From NCBI GenBank assembly GCA_003228105.1, contig QGNN01000007.1:1-57126 (forward strand): DNA of 57,126 nt, given 5' to 3'. Positions 36,454 through 45,359 of the stretch are shown here, one piece after another. Within the stretch, counting starts at the first letter, position 1; every line of letters starts with the position of its first letter. Position numbers and translations under genes: made by a program. The notes beneath the pieces are model-generated. The model ran no database searches. It was not told the origin of the DNA and saw nothing but the letters and a program-made list of their open reading frames with translations. The DNA is from Chloroflexota bacterium. GTDB taxonomy: Bacteria > Chloroflexota > Dehalococcoidia > Lucifugimonadales > UBA826.

Positions 36454-37275
36454 GTGAACGACGAAATTGAATCTCTGTTGAAAGGGTCTATTGATCTTAA
36501 CGTATACGCTGCCCCTGACGTCCCCAAAAGGCGAATGGATGCCTTGGAAACGGCGAGAGCAGCCTACGAAGCTGGAATGGGCGGGTTCGTATTAAAATCA
36601 CACAATTACCTCACATACCCTATGACCTACGCTTTATCTCAAATGTATCCAGGGCTAGGAATATACGGATCAATTTCATTAAATTCACCTGTAGGAGGAA
36701 TTAATCCAGAAGCGGTGGAAACAGCGGCTCGATTAGGTACAAAAGTTGTCTTTATGCCTACTATTTCAGCCAGGTTTCACTTATCAAAACCCAGCTCTGG
36801 GAAAAGTCTATATATATTAGACGAATCAGAGAAGCTCACTGATGACACTCTTGACGTAATTGATATCGTTCAGGCAAACGATATGGTCTTGGCCTCAGGA
36901 TATATTTCACCATTAGAGACGATAAAATTATTTGGCGCCGCCAAAAATCATGGCGTAAAAAAGATGATCGCAACTCATCCTGAAGAACTCCTTGAAGACC
37001 AATTGAAAGATTTGACCACCCTAGGAGTCTACATGGAATACAGCTTCCTTTCATGTATGCCTTTAACAGCAAAAATAAGTCCTGTGGCTTTGTCAGCGCA
37101 GATACTCAAAGCTGGCATTGAAAGATCCGTAGTAACAACTGCTTTTGGGCAGCCAGTAAACCCTCCACCATCTGAAGGCATGAGAATGGCCATAGCCGCT
37201 TTACTGGATTCAGGAATGTCACCGGAGAATATTTCTCGATTGGTAAAAGATAACCCTAGCGAGTTATTAAGTTAG
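36454..37275 (+). CDS. DUF6282 family protein (amidohydrolase-like), altered metal motif
   Basis: 273 residues from GTG 36454 with GGAGG upstream. The overall pattern (GSIDLNVYAAPDVPKRRMD, GFVLKSHN, GGINPEAVETAARLGTKVVFMPT, IATHPEELL) matches DUF6282, TIM-barrel proteins related to amidohydrolases. Relatives carry a DxHxH metal motif near residues 14-18. Here it reads D14-L-N16-V-Y18, so both histidines are replaced. The remaining histidines (KSHN, ATHP) are kept. It may be an inactive or re-purposed member. Confidence 0.78.
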   Translation: MNDEIESLLKGSIDLNVYAAPDVPKRRMDALETARAAYEAGMGGFVLKSHNYLTYPMTYALSQMYPGLGIYGSISLNSPVGGINPEAVETAARLGTKVVFMPTISARFHLSKPSSGKSLYILDESEKLTDDTLDVIDIVQANDMVLASGYISPLETIKLFGAAKNHGVKKMIATHPEELLEDQLKDLTTLGVYMEYSFLSCMPLTAKISPVALSAQILKAGIERSVVTTAFGQPVNPPPSEGMRMAIAALLDSGMSPENISRLVKDNPSELLS

Positions 37276-37330
37276 TTAAAAAATCTCCACTCCTGTTGAT
37301 AAACTCTGGACCTGGTGTTTCCTCTCATCT

Positions 37331-37732
37331 TTATTCTGACTTTTGTCTTGTTATATTGAATGCTAAAAAAGCTAGCAGCAACCAAGCAAATATAAATAAT
37401 AAGGCCCCGAAAGGGGCTACAGCACCCAGCCAATTAAAAGAGCTCAAACTTATCGTGTACAAGCTACCACAGAATATGACCGTGCCCACCAAAATCAACC
37501 ACGGTATATAAAAAAAGAGCCTGTTGAATTCAAATTTGAAATTCAATATTATTCCGATAAGAATCAAAGCCACTGAGTGAAACATCTGGAATCTGACGGA
37601 AGTTTCATAGGTATTTTTAGAATCCATATCCATGACAGGATCGAGCCAATGAGCTCCCAGTGCTCCAACCAAAACGGATAAGAAAGCTAATATTGAACCC
37701 ACACCTATCCAATAACTAGCAATAGTTTTCAA
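37331..37732 (-). CDS. DUF423 family membrane protein
   Basis: 133 residues with four hydrophobic segments (about 7-27, 48-68, 74-94, 99-122). The N-terminal GVGSILAFLSVLVGALGAHWLD and FQMFHSVALI are the DUF423 signatures. Function is unknown. It lies 3 nt downstream of a small coiled-coil protein gene, so the two form a pair. Confidence 0.88.
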   Translation of the reverse strand: MKTIASYWIGVGSILAFLSVLVGALGAHWLDPVMDMDSKNTYETSVRFQMFHSVALILIGIILNFKFEFNRLFFYIPWLILVGTVIFCGSLYTISLSSFNWLGAVAPFGALLFIFAWLLLAFLAFNITRQKSE

Positions 37733-37735
37733 ATA

Positions 37736-37924
37736 TCAGCCTTGGTCAATAACATCTATAGGTTCTCTGCGGGGAATATTCCCCATTTTTTTCAATTGAT
37801 TGGTTAATCTGATTCGTTCCTCCAATAACCAGTCGAACTGAACATCGCATCCAGCAATTGGGCCGGGATAATATCTTATTTCTTCATTTAATTCTTTTAG
37901 TTTATTCTTGAGGTTTGATTCCAA
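37736..37924 (-). CDS. Small conserved-looking protein, unknown
   Basis: 62 residues from TTG 37924, with AAGGT 7 nt upstream. Sequence: charged helix, then YYPGPIAGCDVQFDWLLEER and a basic helix ending in a proline-rich tail. The single cysteine and tryptophan sit in the central segment. It is translated just ahead of the DUF423 gene with a 3-nt gap. I recognise no named family. Confidence 0.6.
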   Translation of the reverse strand: MESNLKNKLKELNEEIRYYPGPIAGCDVQFDWLLEERIRLTNQLKKMGNIPRREPIDVIDQG

Positions 37925-38107
37925 TTTATTACCTTAGCCGGCCATTCTGATAATTGCTCAGGCCGCATGATAGCAGGGAGAAACTTGACCTTTACACCTT
38001 TTTGCCCAAAAAGCCTATGCGGGCAAATTAATTTTGTATTATGAGGATACACGAGGGTACAATTCCAGACATCTACAAAAAGACATATTTTATACACGGA
38101 GACACTG

Positions 38108-39088
38108 ATGAGCGAGATGCCCGCAGCGATATCAACTGGGTTGGGAGAATGGCGGTGTGATGCTATAGATATCCCCAAAATGGAACCTGGAAAAGTATTA
38201 GTAAAAACGAATCTGGCATCGATATGTGGTAGTGACTTACACATAACTTATATGGGCTGGAATGCACATGAATTCCCTCTTCCTCACGGTTACCCCGGAC
38301 ACGAAGGTATTGGACAAATAGTAGACCCTGGTGATACAGATTTTGCCGAAGGGGAATTAGTCCTCACTGTGCCAAATATTTGGAACTCCAAGTGCTTCGC
38401 AGGCTACCAATTAATTGATCCTAATTTCCTTCTACGGGTACCAACAGGTGTTCCAGAGACGCACCTACTAATGGCACAACAGCTTGGGACAGTGGTTTTT
38501 GGAACAAGAAAATTACCGACATTAGTCGGAAAAACTATAGCCATTTTAGGACAAGGTTCTGTTGGTTTATTCCACGATTTTATGTTACGGAAACTCGGAG
38601 CTCATAAAATCATAGGAATCGAACCAGTAGCAGAGAGGTTGCAAGCTGGCCGCAATATGGGAATTGACGAAGCAATTGATGTTACAGGCGACAAAGCTAC
38701 AGAGGCCGTGATGGACATTACATCCGGTGAAGGTGCGGACCTGGTCATAGAAGCTGTAGGCAGTGTTGACACTTTGAATCAATCTTTGAAATTAGTTAAG
38801 CCTTTCGGAAAATTGGCAGTGTTTGGGTTGCCTCCAACTATGGAAAAAGTTCCTTTTGATTGGGATACCTTTTTCCGTAAATGCATAGACATGCATTCAG
38901 TGTTTGGAGCCCAAGACGAGCCTGGTTTGCCGGCCTTCCAACTAGCTATGGACTACATAGAAAATAAGGAAATTGATATGGCACCCTTCGTTACTCACCA
39001 ATTTCCAATATCTGAAATACAGAACGCTTTTAACCTGGCCGACTCTCGTGAGGATGGAGCCTTAAAAGTTTCCCTTACCTTTGAGTGA
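38108..39088 (+). CDS. Zinc-binding medium-chain dehydrogenase family protein
   Basis: 326 residues. Catalytic zinc ligands appear in SICGSDLH and GHEG. The structural-zinc cysteine loop is absent. The Rossmann domain shows ILGQGSVGLF. An LVIEAVGSVD motif and FGLP follow. Related to threonine/sorbitol dehydrogenases; it differs clearly from the 3448-4464 protein. It is first in a rightward run with an amidase and an MFS transporter, suggesting a small catabolic unit (inference). Confidence 0.85.
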   Translation: MSEMPAAISTGLGEWRCDAIDIPKMEPGKVLVKTNLASICGSDLHITYMGWNAHEFPLPHGYPGHEGIGQIVDPGDTDFAEGELVLTVPNIWNSKCFAGYQLIDPNFLLRVPTGVPETHLLMAQQLGTVVFGTRKLPTLVGKTIAILGQGSVGLFHDFMLRKLGAHKIIGIEPVAERLQAGRNMGIDEAIDVTGDKATEAVMDITSGEGADLVIEAVGSVDTLNQSLKLVKPFGKLAVFGLPPTMEKVPFDWDTFFRKCIDMHSVFGAQDEPGLPAFQLAMDYIENKEIDMAPFVTHQFPISEIQNAFNLADSREDGALKVSLTFE

Positions 39089-39103
39089 AAATAAGGAGAT
39101 TAA

Positions 39104-40441
39104 ATGGGGAAATCACTTGAATATTCTACGATAGAGGAATTGTCTGAACTACTAAGGTCTTCAAAAATTTCAACAAAAGAATTGGTACTTCATTTACTGG
39201 ATCGTTCTAAAAAACTTGACCCAAATTTGAATGTGTGGGTAACGCTCAACCCAAATTTGGAAACCGAAAACTATAGCCAGGAGAGTACTAATAAATTAGC
39301 CGGTATACCTATAGGCATAAAGGACATTTATTGCACCCGTGACATGAGAACAACCTGTTGTTCTCCAATATATGAAAATTATGAGCCTGAGTATGACGCC
39401 CGAACGGTAAAAATGCTAAGAGATTCCCAGGCTGTGATCATGGGTAAAACCGTAACCACTCAATTTGCTTGTGGAGATCCTCCTCCTACCAAAAATCCCT
39501 GGAATTTTTCAAGAACACCAGGAGGGTCCAGTAGTGGTTCAGCAGTCGGAGTAGCTTCAGGGATGTTCCCGGCTGCCCTAGGGTCTCAAACTGCAGGTTC
39601 CGTTTTAAGGCCTGCGTCATATAACGGTATCGTTGGATTCAAACCGACATACGGTCTCGTCAGTAGGCAAGGAGTTTTCCCAGTAGCATTATCTCTTGAC
39701 ACAATGGGATGGTTTACCCGCTCGGTAAAAGATGCTGCAATCCTGTTGCGGCATTTATCTGGTTATGATGCCGAAGATAAGGATTCGGTGGAAGTGGATA
39801 GCAAACCATATATTTCGATTCCTAAACCGATCTCCCGACCACCTCATATCGGCGTTGTAGAAGATTTCTACTATGAAAATTCAGATCACAGCACTATGAA
39901 AAATTTTGCTCTTTTATTGGAGAGACTTTCAAAGGCAGGGGCGATAATAGAGACTGCGGATACACAACTTGATTTTAATAGCATCTTAGACTCTCACAGA
40001 GTCATCATGAATTGCGAGGCAGCACATACCCATAAAGATAATTTTAAAAAAAGGCCTGATGACTTTGCTCCCAGAGTAAAAGAAGTAATCGAAAATGGTT
40101 TGAATACCCCAACGCATCTTTATATACAATCAAAGCATTTTCAACAGAATTACATTAAGCAAGTATCAAAATTGTCAAAGAAATACGATGCTTTGATAAT
40201 GCCAACAAGTCTGTCAGGTGCTCCAACCTCAGAGACTACGGGGGAACCTATCTTTCAAGCTCCGTGGACAATGGCCGGGGTGCCAGCAATCTCTTTGCCA
40301 TACGCTTTGGACAATGACGGTATGCCACTGGGAGTACAAATAATATCGGACCACTTTGACGAATCGAATTTACTATCGACTTCAATGTGGATTGAGTCGG
40401 TGGTGAATTTCACCCATAAGCCACCTCTGCTTAATGATTAA
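39104..40441 (+). CDS. Amidase signature family enzyme
   Basis: 445 residues. The Ser-cisSer-Lys triad is visible: lysine in IPIGIKDIYC, the cis-serine in RTPGGSSSGSAVG and the nucleophile serine in GSQTAGSVLRP. The protein is a little shorter than GatA and no gatB/gatC adjoins, so a catabolic amide or aryl-acylamide hydrolase is more likely than tRNA amidotransferase. AAGGAG precedes the ATG. It sits between a zinc dehydrogenase and an MFS transporter. Confidence 0.9.
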   Translation: MGKSLEYSTIEELSELLRSSKISTKELVLHLLDRSKKLDPNLNVWVTLNPNLETENYSQESTNKLAGIPIGIKDIYCTRDMRTTCCSPIYENYEPEYDARTVKMLRDSQAVIMGKTVTTQFACGDPPPTKNPWNFSRTPGGSSSGSAVGVASGMFPAALGSQTAGSVLRPASYNGIVGFKPTYGLVSRQGVFPVALSLDTMGWFTRSVKDAAILLRHLSGYDAEDKDSVEVDSKPYISIPKPISRPPHIGVVEDFYYENSDHSTMKNFALLLERLSKAGAIIETADTQLDFNSILDSHRVIMNCEAAHTHKDNFKKRPDDFAPRVKEVIENGLNTPTHLYIQSKHFQQNYIKQVSKLSKKYDALIMPTSLSGAPTSETTGEPIFQAPWTMAGVPAISLPYALDNDGMPLGVQIISDHFDESNLLSTSMWIESVVNFTHKPPLLND

Positions 40442-40476
40442 AAGTCCTGTCAGACCCTTGGGGTTTTTCCAATAGT

Positions 40477-41781
40477 ATGGCTAGATTGGATACATGGTTG
40501 GAAAGACTAGGAAACCGGTGGTTCTTCTATGGCTGGCTTATAGTATTTTCTTCTTTCACATCAAGCATGATAAATGCCGGCACTGGTAGCTATGCTTTAG
40601 GATTTTTCATCATACCGATGGGTGAGGAGATAGGAATATCCAGAACTCAGTTTTCAGTAATTCCTATATTTAAACTCGCCACAATTCCAATACTTCCCCT
40701 ATTAGGCCTATTGGTGGATAGAAGGCATGGAGGAAGAATAATAGTTTCCGTTGGCAGTTTGGTCGGGGGTACTGCCTTGGCTTTTACCTCTCAAATAGAC
40801 AAAGTGTGGCAGTTCTACATGTTGTACGGAATTATTTATGGCTTTGGCACTGCTGCCATGGGTAGTCAATTGGTTGGTCCATCATTAATGGCCAAATGGT
40901 TTGTGAGAATGAGAGGAAGAGCGATGGCCATTGGCACCATGGGCATATCGGCCGGTGGTGTTGTAGTCGCGCCTGTTGCAGGTTTGGCCATCTCCACCCT
41001 TGGATGGAGAGCAGCTTGGGTAGTATTGGGAATGATGGCGGTAGTCGCTATCGTCCCCGTATCATCACTATTTCTTAGGAGAAGCCCCGAAGACATTGGG
41101 CTACTGCCTGATGGAAATGCATCGGACTCGAATGCAAAAGTTACCGCAGATAATGAAGTAAATTCCTGGACCCTGAAACAATCCATACGGAACACCCAAT
41201 TCTGGATACTTTTGCTAATTCAGTGTCTAGGCCTTTCGGGTTTGGTGGTCGTACTATTTCACGAAGTCGCCTATATTCAAGACAAAGGACTAAATATACA
41301 GTCAGCAACCTTGATAGCGACCTCATTAGCCACCTCAGCCATGATTAGCAAACTCCCTTTCGGCTATCTAGCAGAAAAAATGGATATAAGAAGAGTCCTT
41401 GCGCTTTGCTTAATACCTGCTGGATTATCAACCTACATGATCATACCCATCGATTCTGTTTGGATTTTGGTGATTTGGGGAGTTATACATGGGTTTTTTA
41501 TGGGGGGATTCCCTACTTTAACTAATGTGGCATTACCTGAATATTTTGGGCGCCAGTATATGGGAAGCATTAGAGGAGTTATTGCGCCTATCACCATGAT
41601 TGTTTCGGCATTGTGCCCACTAATAGCCGGTATTCTTTGGGAAGAAAGTTACAGTTACTCAGTGGCATTTTTCTTGTTCGGGTCCGCATGGATAATCGGA
41701 GGCCTACTAACTTTCACATTAAGTAAACCAAAGGATCCACCTGTTGTTAAAAATATTGCAAACCAAAAAGTACAAGGTTGA
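40477..41781 (+). CDS. MFS transporter
   Basis: 434 residues with about 12 membrane segments. The cytoplasmic loop 2-3 motif is LLVDRRHGGRI. A basic central loop divides the halves around residues 195-225. The start reads WFFYGWLIVFSSF, which is typical of MFS proteins of the oxalate/formate and monocarboxylate type. It is 36 nt after the amidase gene, suggesting uptake of its substrate or export of its product (inference). Confidence 0.87.
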   Translation: MARLDTWLERLGNRWFFYGWLIVFSSFTSSMINAGTGSYALGFFIIPMGEEIGISRTQFSVIPIFKLATIPILPLLGLLVDRRHGGRIIVSVGSLVGGTALAFTSQIDKVWQFYMLYGIIYGFGTAAMGSQLVGPSLMAKWFVRMRGRAMAIGTMGISAGGVVVAPVAGLAISTLGWRAAWVVLGMMAVVAIVPVSSLFLRRSPEDIGLLPDGNASDSNAKVTADNEVNSWTLKQSIRNTQFWILLLIQCLGLSGLVVVLFHEVAYIQDKGLNIQSATLIATSLATSAMISKLPFGYLAEKMDIRRVLALCLIPAGLSTYMIIPIDSVWILVIWGVIHGFFMGGFPTLTNVALPEYFGRQYMGSIRGVIAPITMIVSALCPLIAGILWEESYSYSVAFFLFGSAWIIGGLLTFTLSKPKDPPVVKNIANQKVQG

Positions 41782-41836
41782 CGTGATATTTTTTGCTCTG
41801 GTGATAATATGATGTCAATTGTTATGGAGGATAAAC

Positions 41837-43852
41837 ATGGCCCCACCCATTGAATTCATAGGTTTAATACCATCTTGGATCTTAGTATACGTAGCAACAT
41901 TAGGTTGCTTTGGAGCCGCAGCCTCCTTTTTATACATCAGGATGTTTAAACCTATATTGCAAGGAAAACCTTCTGGAAGAACGGATCAGCTCCCCAAAAG
42001 AATCCTTGGAGCCATACCTTACATCCTGGGCCAAAAAAAAGTCCTCCAAAGTACCGATGTAGTGAGTGACAGAGCAGGGATGGCACACGCCATCATATTT
42101 TGGGGCTTCTTGTCCTTCTCCCTAAGCTACCTGATCTTTATATACGGTGATTCAATCAACCCTAATTTCTCAAAAACCTTACTTTCTGAAGCTGGATTAA
42201 CAATTTTCGGAACCTACTTAGATATTTTGGCCGTAGCCTTGCTGTCCGTGATAGTTTTAGCTGTAATGCGAAGATGGGTATTTACTGCTAATAGGTTGAG
42301 GTTTGACTTAACTCAGAAAAGAGAGGCTGCCATAATACTTGCCTTGATAGCCTTCTTGATGATCAGCACCATAATAGGGGAGGCCTTTTATGTTGCTGCA
42401 CAAAACGTCCATTCTCATTCCCCAATAGGGAATTTTTTGGGGGATATATTAAACAACGGTGGCTTTGACAGGGATGCGTCTTCTTTTATATACCAGATAA
42501 GCTGGTGGATACATCTGACCATAATACTGGGATTCTCCGTCTATATTCCAATATCTAAACATGTTCACCTGGTTGGAGCTCCAATCGGTTTTGTTACACG
42601 GCAGTTAGGTGCTAAAGGAACGTTGACAACAATAACTGATTTTGAAACAGCCGAGTCTTTCGGGGCATCCAAAATGAAAGATTTTAACCAAAAACAGCTA
42701 CTTGATGCCTTCGCATGTGCTGTCTGCGGTAGATGTACAGACGTATGTCCTGCAAACCTAACAGGAAAAACGCTCTCTCCGATGCATATAGTGCAAGGGC
42801 TCAGGTACCATATTGCCGATGCCACCTCGGTTGATACCGAAGAGGATATACCCAATATCATCGGATCACGAATAGAGAAGCAAGCTGTATGGGACTGTCT
42901 AACATGTGGTGCTTGCACCGAGGTATGTCCAGTCGGCAATGAACCATTCCATCCTATAGTAGATATGCGACGCTATATGGTCATGGAAGAACCAGACATA
43001 CCAGAAGGAGCAGAGGGAGCGCTGCGAAATCTGGAACAAAGAGGGCATCCATGGAGTGGCACTACATTCACCAGAGAGAGTTGGTATGAGGGTCTTGATG
43101 TAAAAACATTCTCTGAAAACCCAGAGGCTGAATATCTCCTATGGGTGGGATGCACTAGTGCCTTGGAACAGAGGAGTCAGAGCATTCCCAGAGCCATGGT
43201 TTCTATTCTCAATCGAGCTGAGGTAGATTTTGCCATATTGGGTACCGAAGAAACTTGTAGTGGGGATCCAGCCAGAAGAATGGGCAATGAATATTTATAT
43301 CAAATGTTGGCCATGCAAAACATAGAAACTTTTAACAAGTATGGCATAAAAAAGATTCTCACCAGTTGCCCTCATTGCTTTAACAACATCAAAAATGAAT
43401 ACCCTCATCTTGGTGGCAAGTACGAGGTAATGCACTACAGCGAATTAATCTCAGACCTTATTGAGAAAGAAAAAATTAAACCTGTAGTCACCATAAATAC
43501 CACTTTGGCATATCATGACTCATGTTATTTAGGAAGGCATAATGGCATCTATGAGGCGCCGAGACAGATTGCTAAATCTATACCAGGGTTGGAATTAGTG
43601 GAAATGAAAAAATGCAGAGGAAACGGATTCTGCTGTGGAGCTGGGGGCGGCCACATGTGGTATGAGGAAGAAGGTAATCAAAGGGTTAACCATTCCAGAA
43701 CAGATCAGTTCTTGGAAACAGGTGCCGATACAGTAGGAGTTTCATGCCCATTTTGTATGCAGATGATGGAAGAGGGTGTCCAATCCAAGGGAGAAGGCAG
43801 GTCCAAGCAGGTGAAAGACTTGGTAGAGCTAGTAGAAGAAAGTCTTGGTTAA
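41837..43852 (+). CDS. Membrane-bound heterodisulfide reductase-like Fe-S oxidoreductase
   Basis: About 671 residues. The N-terminal part has five or six membrane helices of the nitrate-reductase-gamma/HdrE type, with histidines for haem b. It is followed by two [4Fe-4S] motifs, CAVCGRCTDVCP and CLTCGACTEVCP, and two cysteine-rich CCG-type domains (TCSGD in the first, FCCGAGGG in the second). This HdrDE fusion architecture passes electrons between the quinone pool and a cytoplasmic partner such as ETF. ATG 41837 has GGAGG 6 nt upstream; the frame opens at TTG 41819. The first CCG motif is degenerate (TCSGD). Electron donor unknown. Confidence 0.87.
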   Translation: MAPPIEFIGLIPSWILVYVATLGCFGAAASFLYIRMFKPILQGKPSGRTDQLPKRILGAIPYILGQKKVLQSTDVVSDRAGMAHAIIFWGFLSFSLSYLIFIYGDSINPNFSKTLLSEAGLTIFGTYLDILAVALLSVIVLAVMRRWVFTANRLRFDLTQKREAAIILALIAFLMISTIIGEAFYVAAQNVHSHSPIGNFLGDILNNGGFDRDASSFIYQISWWIHLTIILGFSVYIPISKHVHLVGAPIGFVTRQLGAKGTLTTITDFETAESFGASKMKDFNQKQLLDAFACAVCGRCTDVCPANLTGKTLSPMHIVQGLRYHIADATSVDTEEDIPNIIGSRIEKQAVWDCLTCGACTEVCPVGNEPFHPIVDMRRYMVMEEPDIPEGAEGALRNLEQRGHPWSGTTFTRESWYEGLDVKTFSENPEAEYLLWVGCTSALEQRSQSIPRAMVSILNRAEVDFAILGTEETCSGDPARRMGNEYLYQMLAMQNIETFNKYGIKKILTSCPHCFNNIKNEYPHLGGKYEVMHYSELISDLIEKEKIKPVVTINTTLAYHDSCYLGRHNGIYEAPRQIAKSIPGLELVEMKKCRGNGFCCGAGGGHMWYEEEGNQRVNHSRTDQFLETGADTVGVSCPFCMQMMEEGVQSKGEGRSKQVKDLVELVEESLG

Positions 43853-44307
43853 CTGTTATCTTTTTCAGATTCTTCCACAGCAACATATTTTGAAGGGCAT
43901 TTAACTATCACATTTTGACTATCAAATTCCTGCCCTGGGGTATGAGCGCCTTCAAGAATAATTTCTGAATGCTCATTAAAAAATAAATCTGGTAACACTC
44001 CGTTATGAACTGCTTCAATTTCACTTATTCCATCCATCAATGAAAAACTCGCTGATGTGGACCCTTCAACCCTATGAAAAGACCCTGGTTTTAGCTTTCC
44101 ACTAACCCTCACCATACGTCCTTCAGCAGTAGGAGGCTGTCTGGATATCTCACTCACAGTATAGTAATAAACGGTTGCCCCTTGAAAAGCCATGTAGGCG
44201 AAATAGCCTAGGGCGGCGCACAATACAAGAGCGGCAAAAAGAAACTTGCCTCGATTGCTTGTCATTTTGGATTCGGAAATATAACTGTCGTTACCCTGGT
44301 CATTCAT
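43849..44307 (-). CDS. ccmE: Cytochrome c maturation protein CcmE, Cys-type
   Basis: 152 residues. Membrane anchor at about 22-41 followed by an OB-fold domain. CcmE carries haem covalently in transit to apocytochrome c. The haem-binding motif here is C137-PSK-Y141, the CxxxY form found in archaea and sulfate reducers, instead of HxxxY. Order on the minus strand is ccmC-ccmD-ccmE; ccmA, ccmB and ccmF are not in the window. The 3' end overlaps the convergent Fe-S oxidoreductase by 4 nt. Confidence 0.85.
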   Translation of the reverse strand: MNDQGNDSYISESKMTSNRGKFLFAALVLCAALGYFAYMAFQGATVYYYTVSEISRQPPTAEGRMVRVSGKLKPGSFHRVEGSTSASFSLMDGISEIEAVHNGVLPDLFFNEHSEIILEGAHTPGQEFDSQNVIVKCPSKYVAVEESEKDNS

Positions 44308-44315
44308 TTTAGCTG

Positions 44316-44594
44316 TTATTCTTTTTCAGAAATAATTTTTTTTAGCATAGCTACTTCATTTCTCATTTCTTTTAACCTTCGAGAAAGAAAGAAAATATAT
44401 CCGAAAAATATAGCCCATACTAAAAAAAACACTGTAAATAAATATTTTAAATTTGCGTCAGGATCATTTTGTTTGGCTTCGCTAACTAATGCCGAATCGG
44501 CAAAAACAAAAGACTTTTCCAAAACAAACATAGACACAGCAACGATAGATATGAATGACACTAATCCAAGAAACCTACTAATTAAGGGATACAT
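44316..44594 (-). CDS. CcmD-like small membrane protein
   Basis: 92 residues. An N-terminal hydrophobic stretch (possible signal), then a second helix (YLFTVFFLVWAIFFGYIFFL) followed by a basic-to-charged coiled helix ending in KKIISEKE. Position between ccmC and ccmE and the C-terminal layout are those of CcmD-family proteins, which help release holo-CcmE. It overlaps ccmC by 17 nt. Assignment rests on context plus topology. Confidence 0.7.
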   Translation of the reverse strand: MYPLISRFLGLVSFISIVAVSMFVLEKSFVFADSALVSEAKQNDPDANLKYLFTVFFLVWAIFFGYIFFLSRRLKEMRNEVAMLKKIISEKE

Positions 44595-45255
44595 ACTGAT
44601 GAACCTCGTCTAAATCATCTTCGCATTTTCTCATTTGAACTCTTTCTAACATCACATAAACATAAAAAATGGTAAATGTAACCAACGATACAATGAATGT
44701 TATGTACATTTTGCCATCTAAGTCAGAATCTGATTCTGCGAGCGGCCCAATATTTAGATTGGGATGGGCAGTCCTCCACCAAATCGACGCCAAATATATA
44801 ACCGGCGCATCAATAGCCCCTATCAAAGCCACAACCGAAGCATACCTCCGCCCTTGAGACCCCGGGGTGGAGAAGGAACGAACCATGAGATAACCGACGT
44901 ATACAAACCAAAGAATTAAGGTAGTAGTGAGTTTAGGATCCCAAGACCACCAAACTCCCCAAACTGGTTTGGCCCATACTGCTCCAGTTATCAATATTAG
45001 AGTAGCAAATATAACTCCTAACTCAGCGGCAGAATATGCAATAGAGTCCCATAGGTTTTTTCTTGTTAACAGATGGATCACACTGGCTATACCGACTACA
45101 AAAATGGAAACCATTCCGATCCAGCCAAGAGGAACATGGACATAGAATATTCGTTGCGAAACACCTAGGTTCTGTTCAGTAGGCACCCACATAAAAACCA
45201 TATATACGGTCACGAGCATGAAAGTGCAGCTAGCGGCAAATAGTATCGTTTTCAT
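44578..45255 (-). CDS. ccmC: Heme exporter/handling protein CcmC (CcsA family)
   Basis: 225 residues with six membrane helices. The tryptophan-rich periplasmic motif WGVWWSWDPKLTTTL and flanking histidines (YVHVPLGW near residue 40; RTAHPN near 173) bind haem that is passed to CcmE. First gene of ccmC-ccmD-ccmE. The gap 45256-45359 to ilvD holds no recognised element. Confidence 0.92.
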   Translation of the reverse strand: MKTILFAASCTFMLVTVYMVFMWVPTEQNLGVSQRIFYVHVPLGWIGMVSIFVVGIASVIHLLTRKNLWDSIAYSAAELGVIFATLILITGAVWAKPVWGVWWSWDPKLTTTLILWFVYVGYLMVRSFSTPGSQGRRYASVVALIGAIDAPVIYLASIWWRTAHPNLNIGPLAESDSDLDGKMYITFIVSLVTFTIFYVYVMLERVQMRKCEDDLDEVHQYVSLN

Positions 45256-45359
45256 TTCCTAAAATTAACCCTTAATCTGCAAGAATTAAAGACTTCAATC
45301 TATCGATTAAAACTGATGCTAGTGAATTATATCACTATCTATTCAGAATAATTAGAGAG

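Noticed and set aside
37897-38244. 115-codon minus-strand frame before the 38108 dehydrogenase
   Set aside because: It overlaps the real start of the dehydrogenase and the start of the 37736 gene; no domain is seen.
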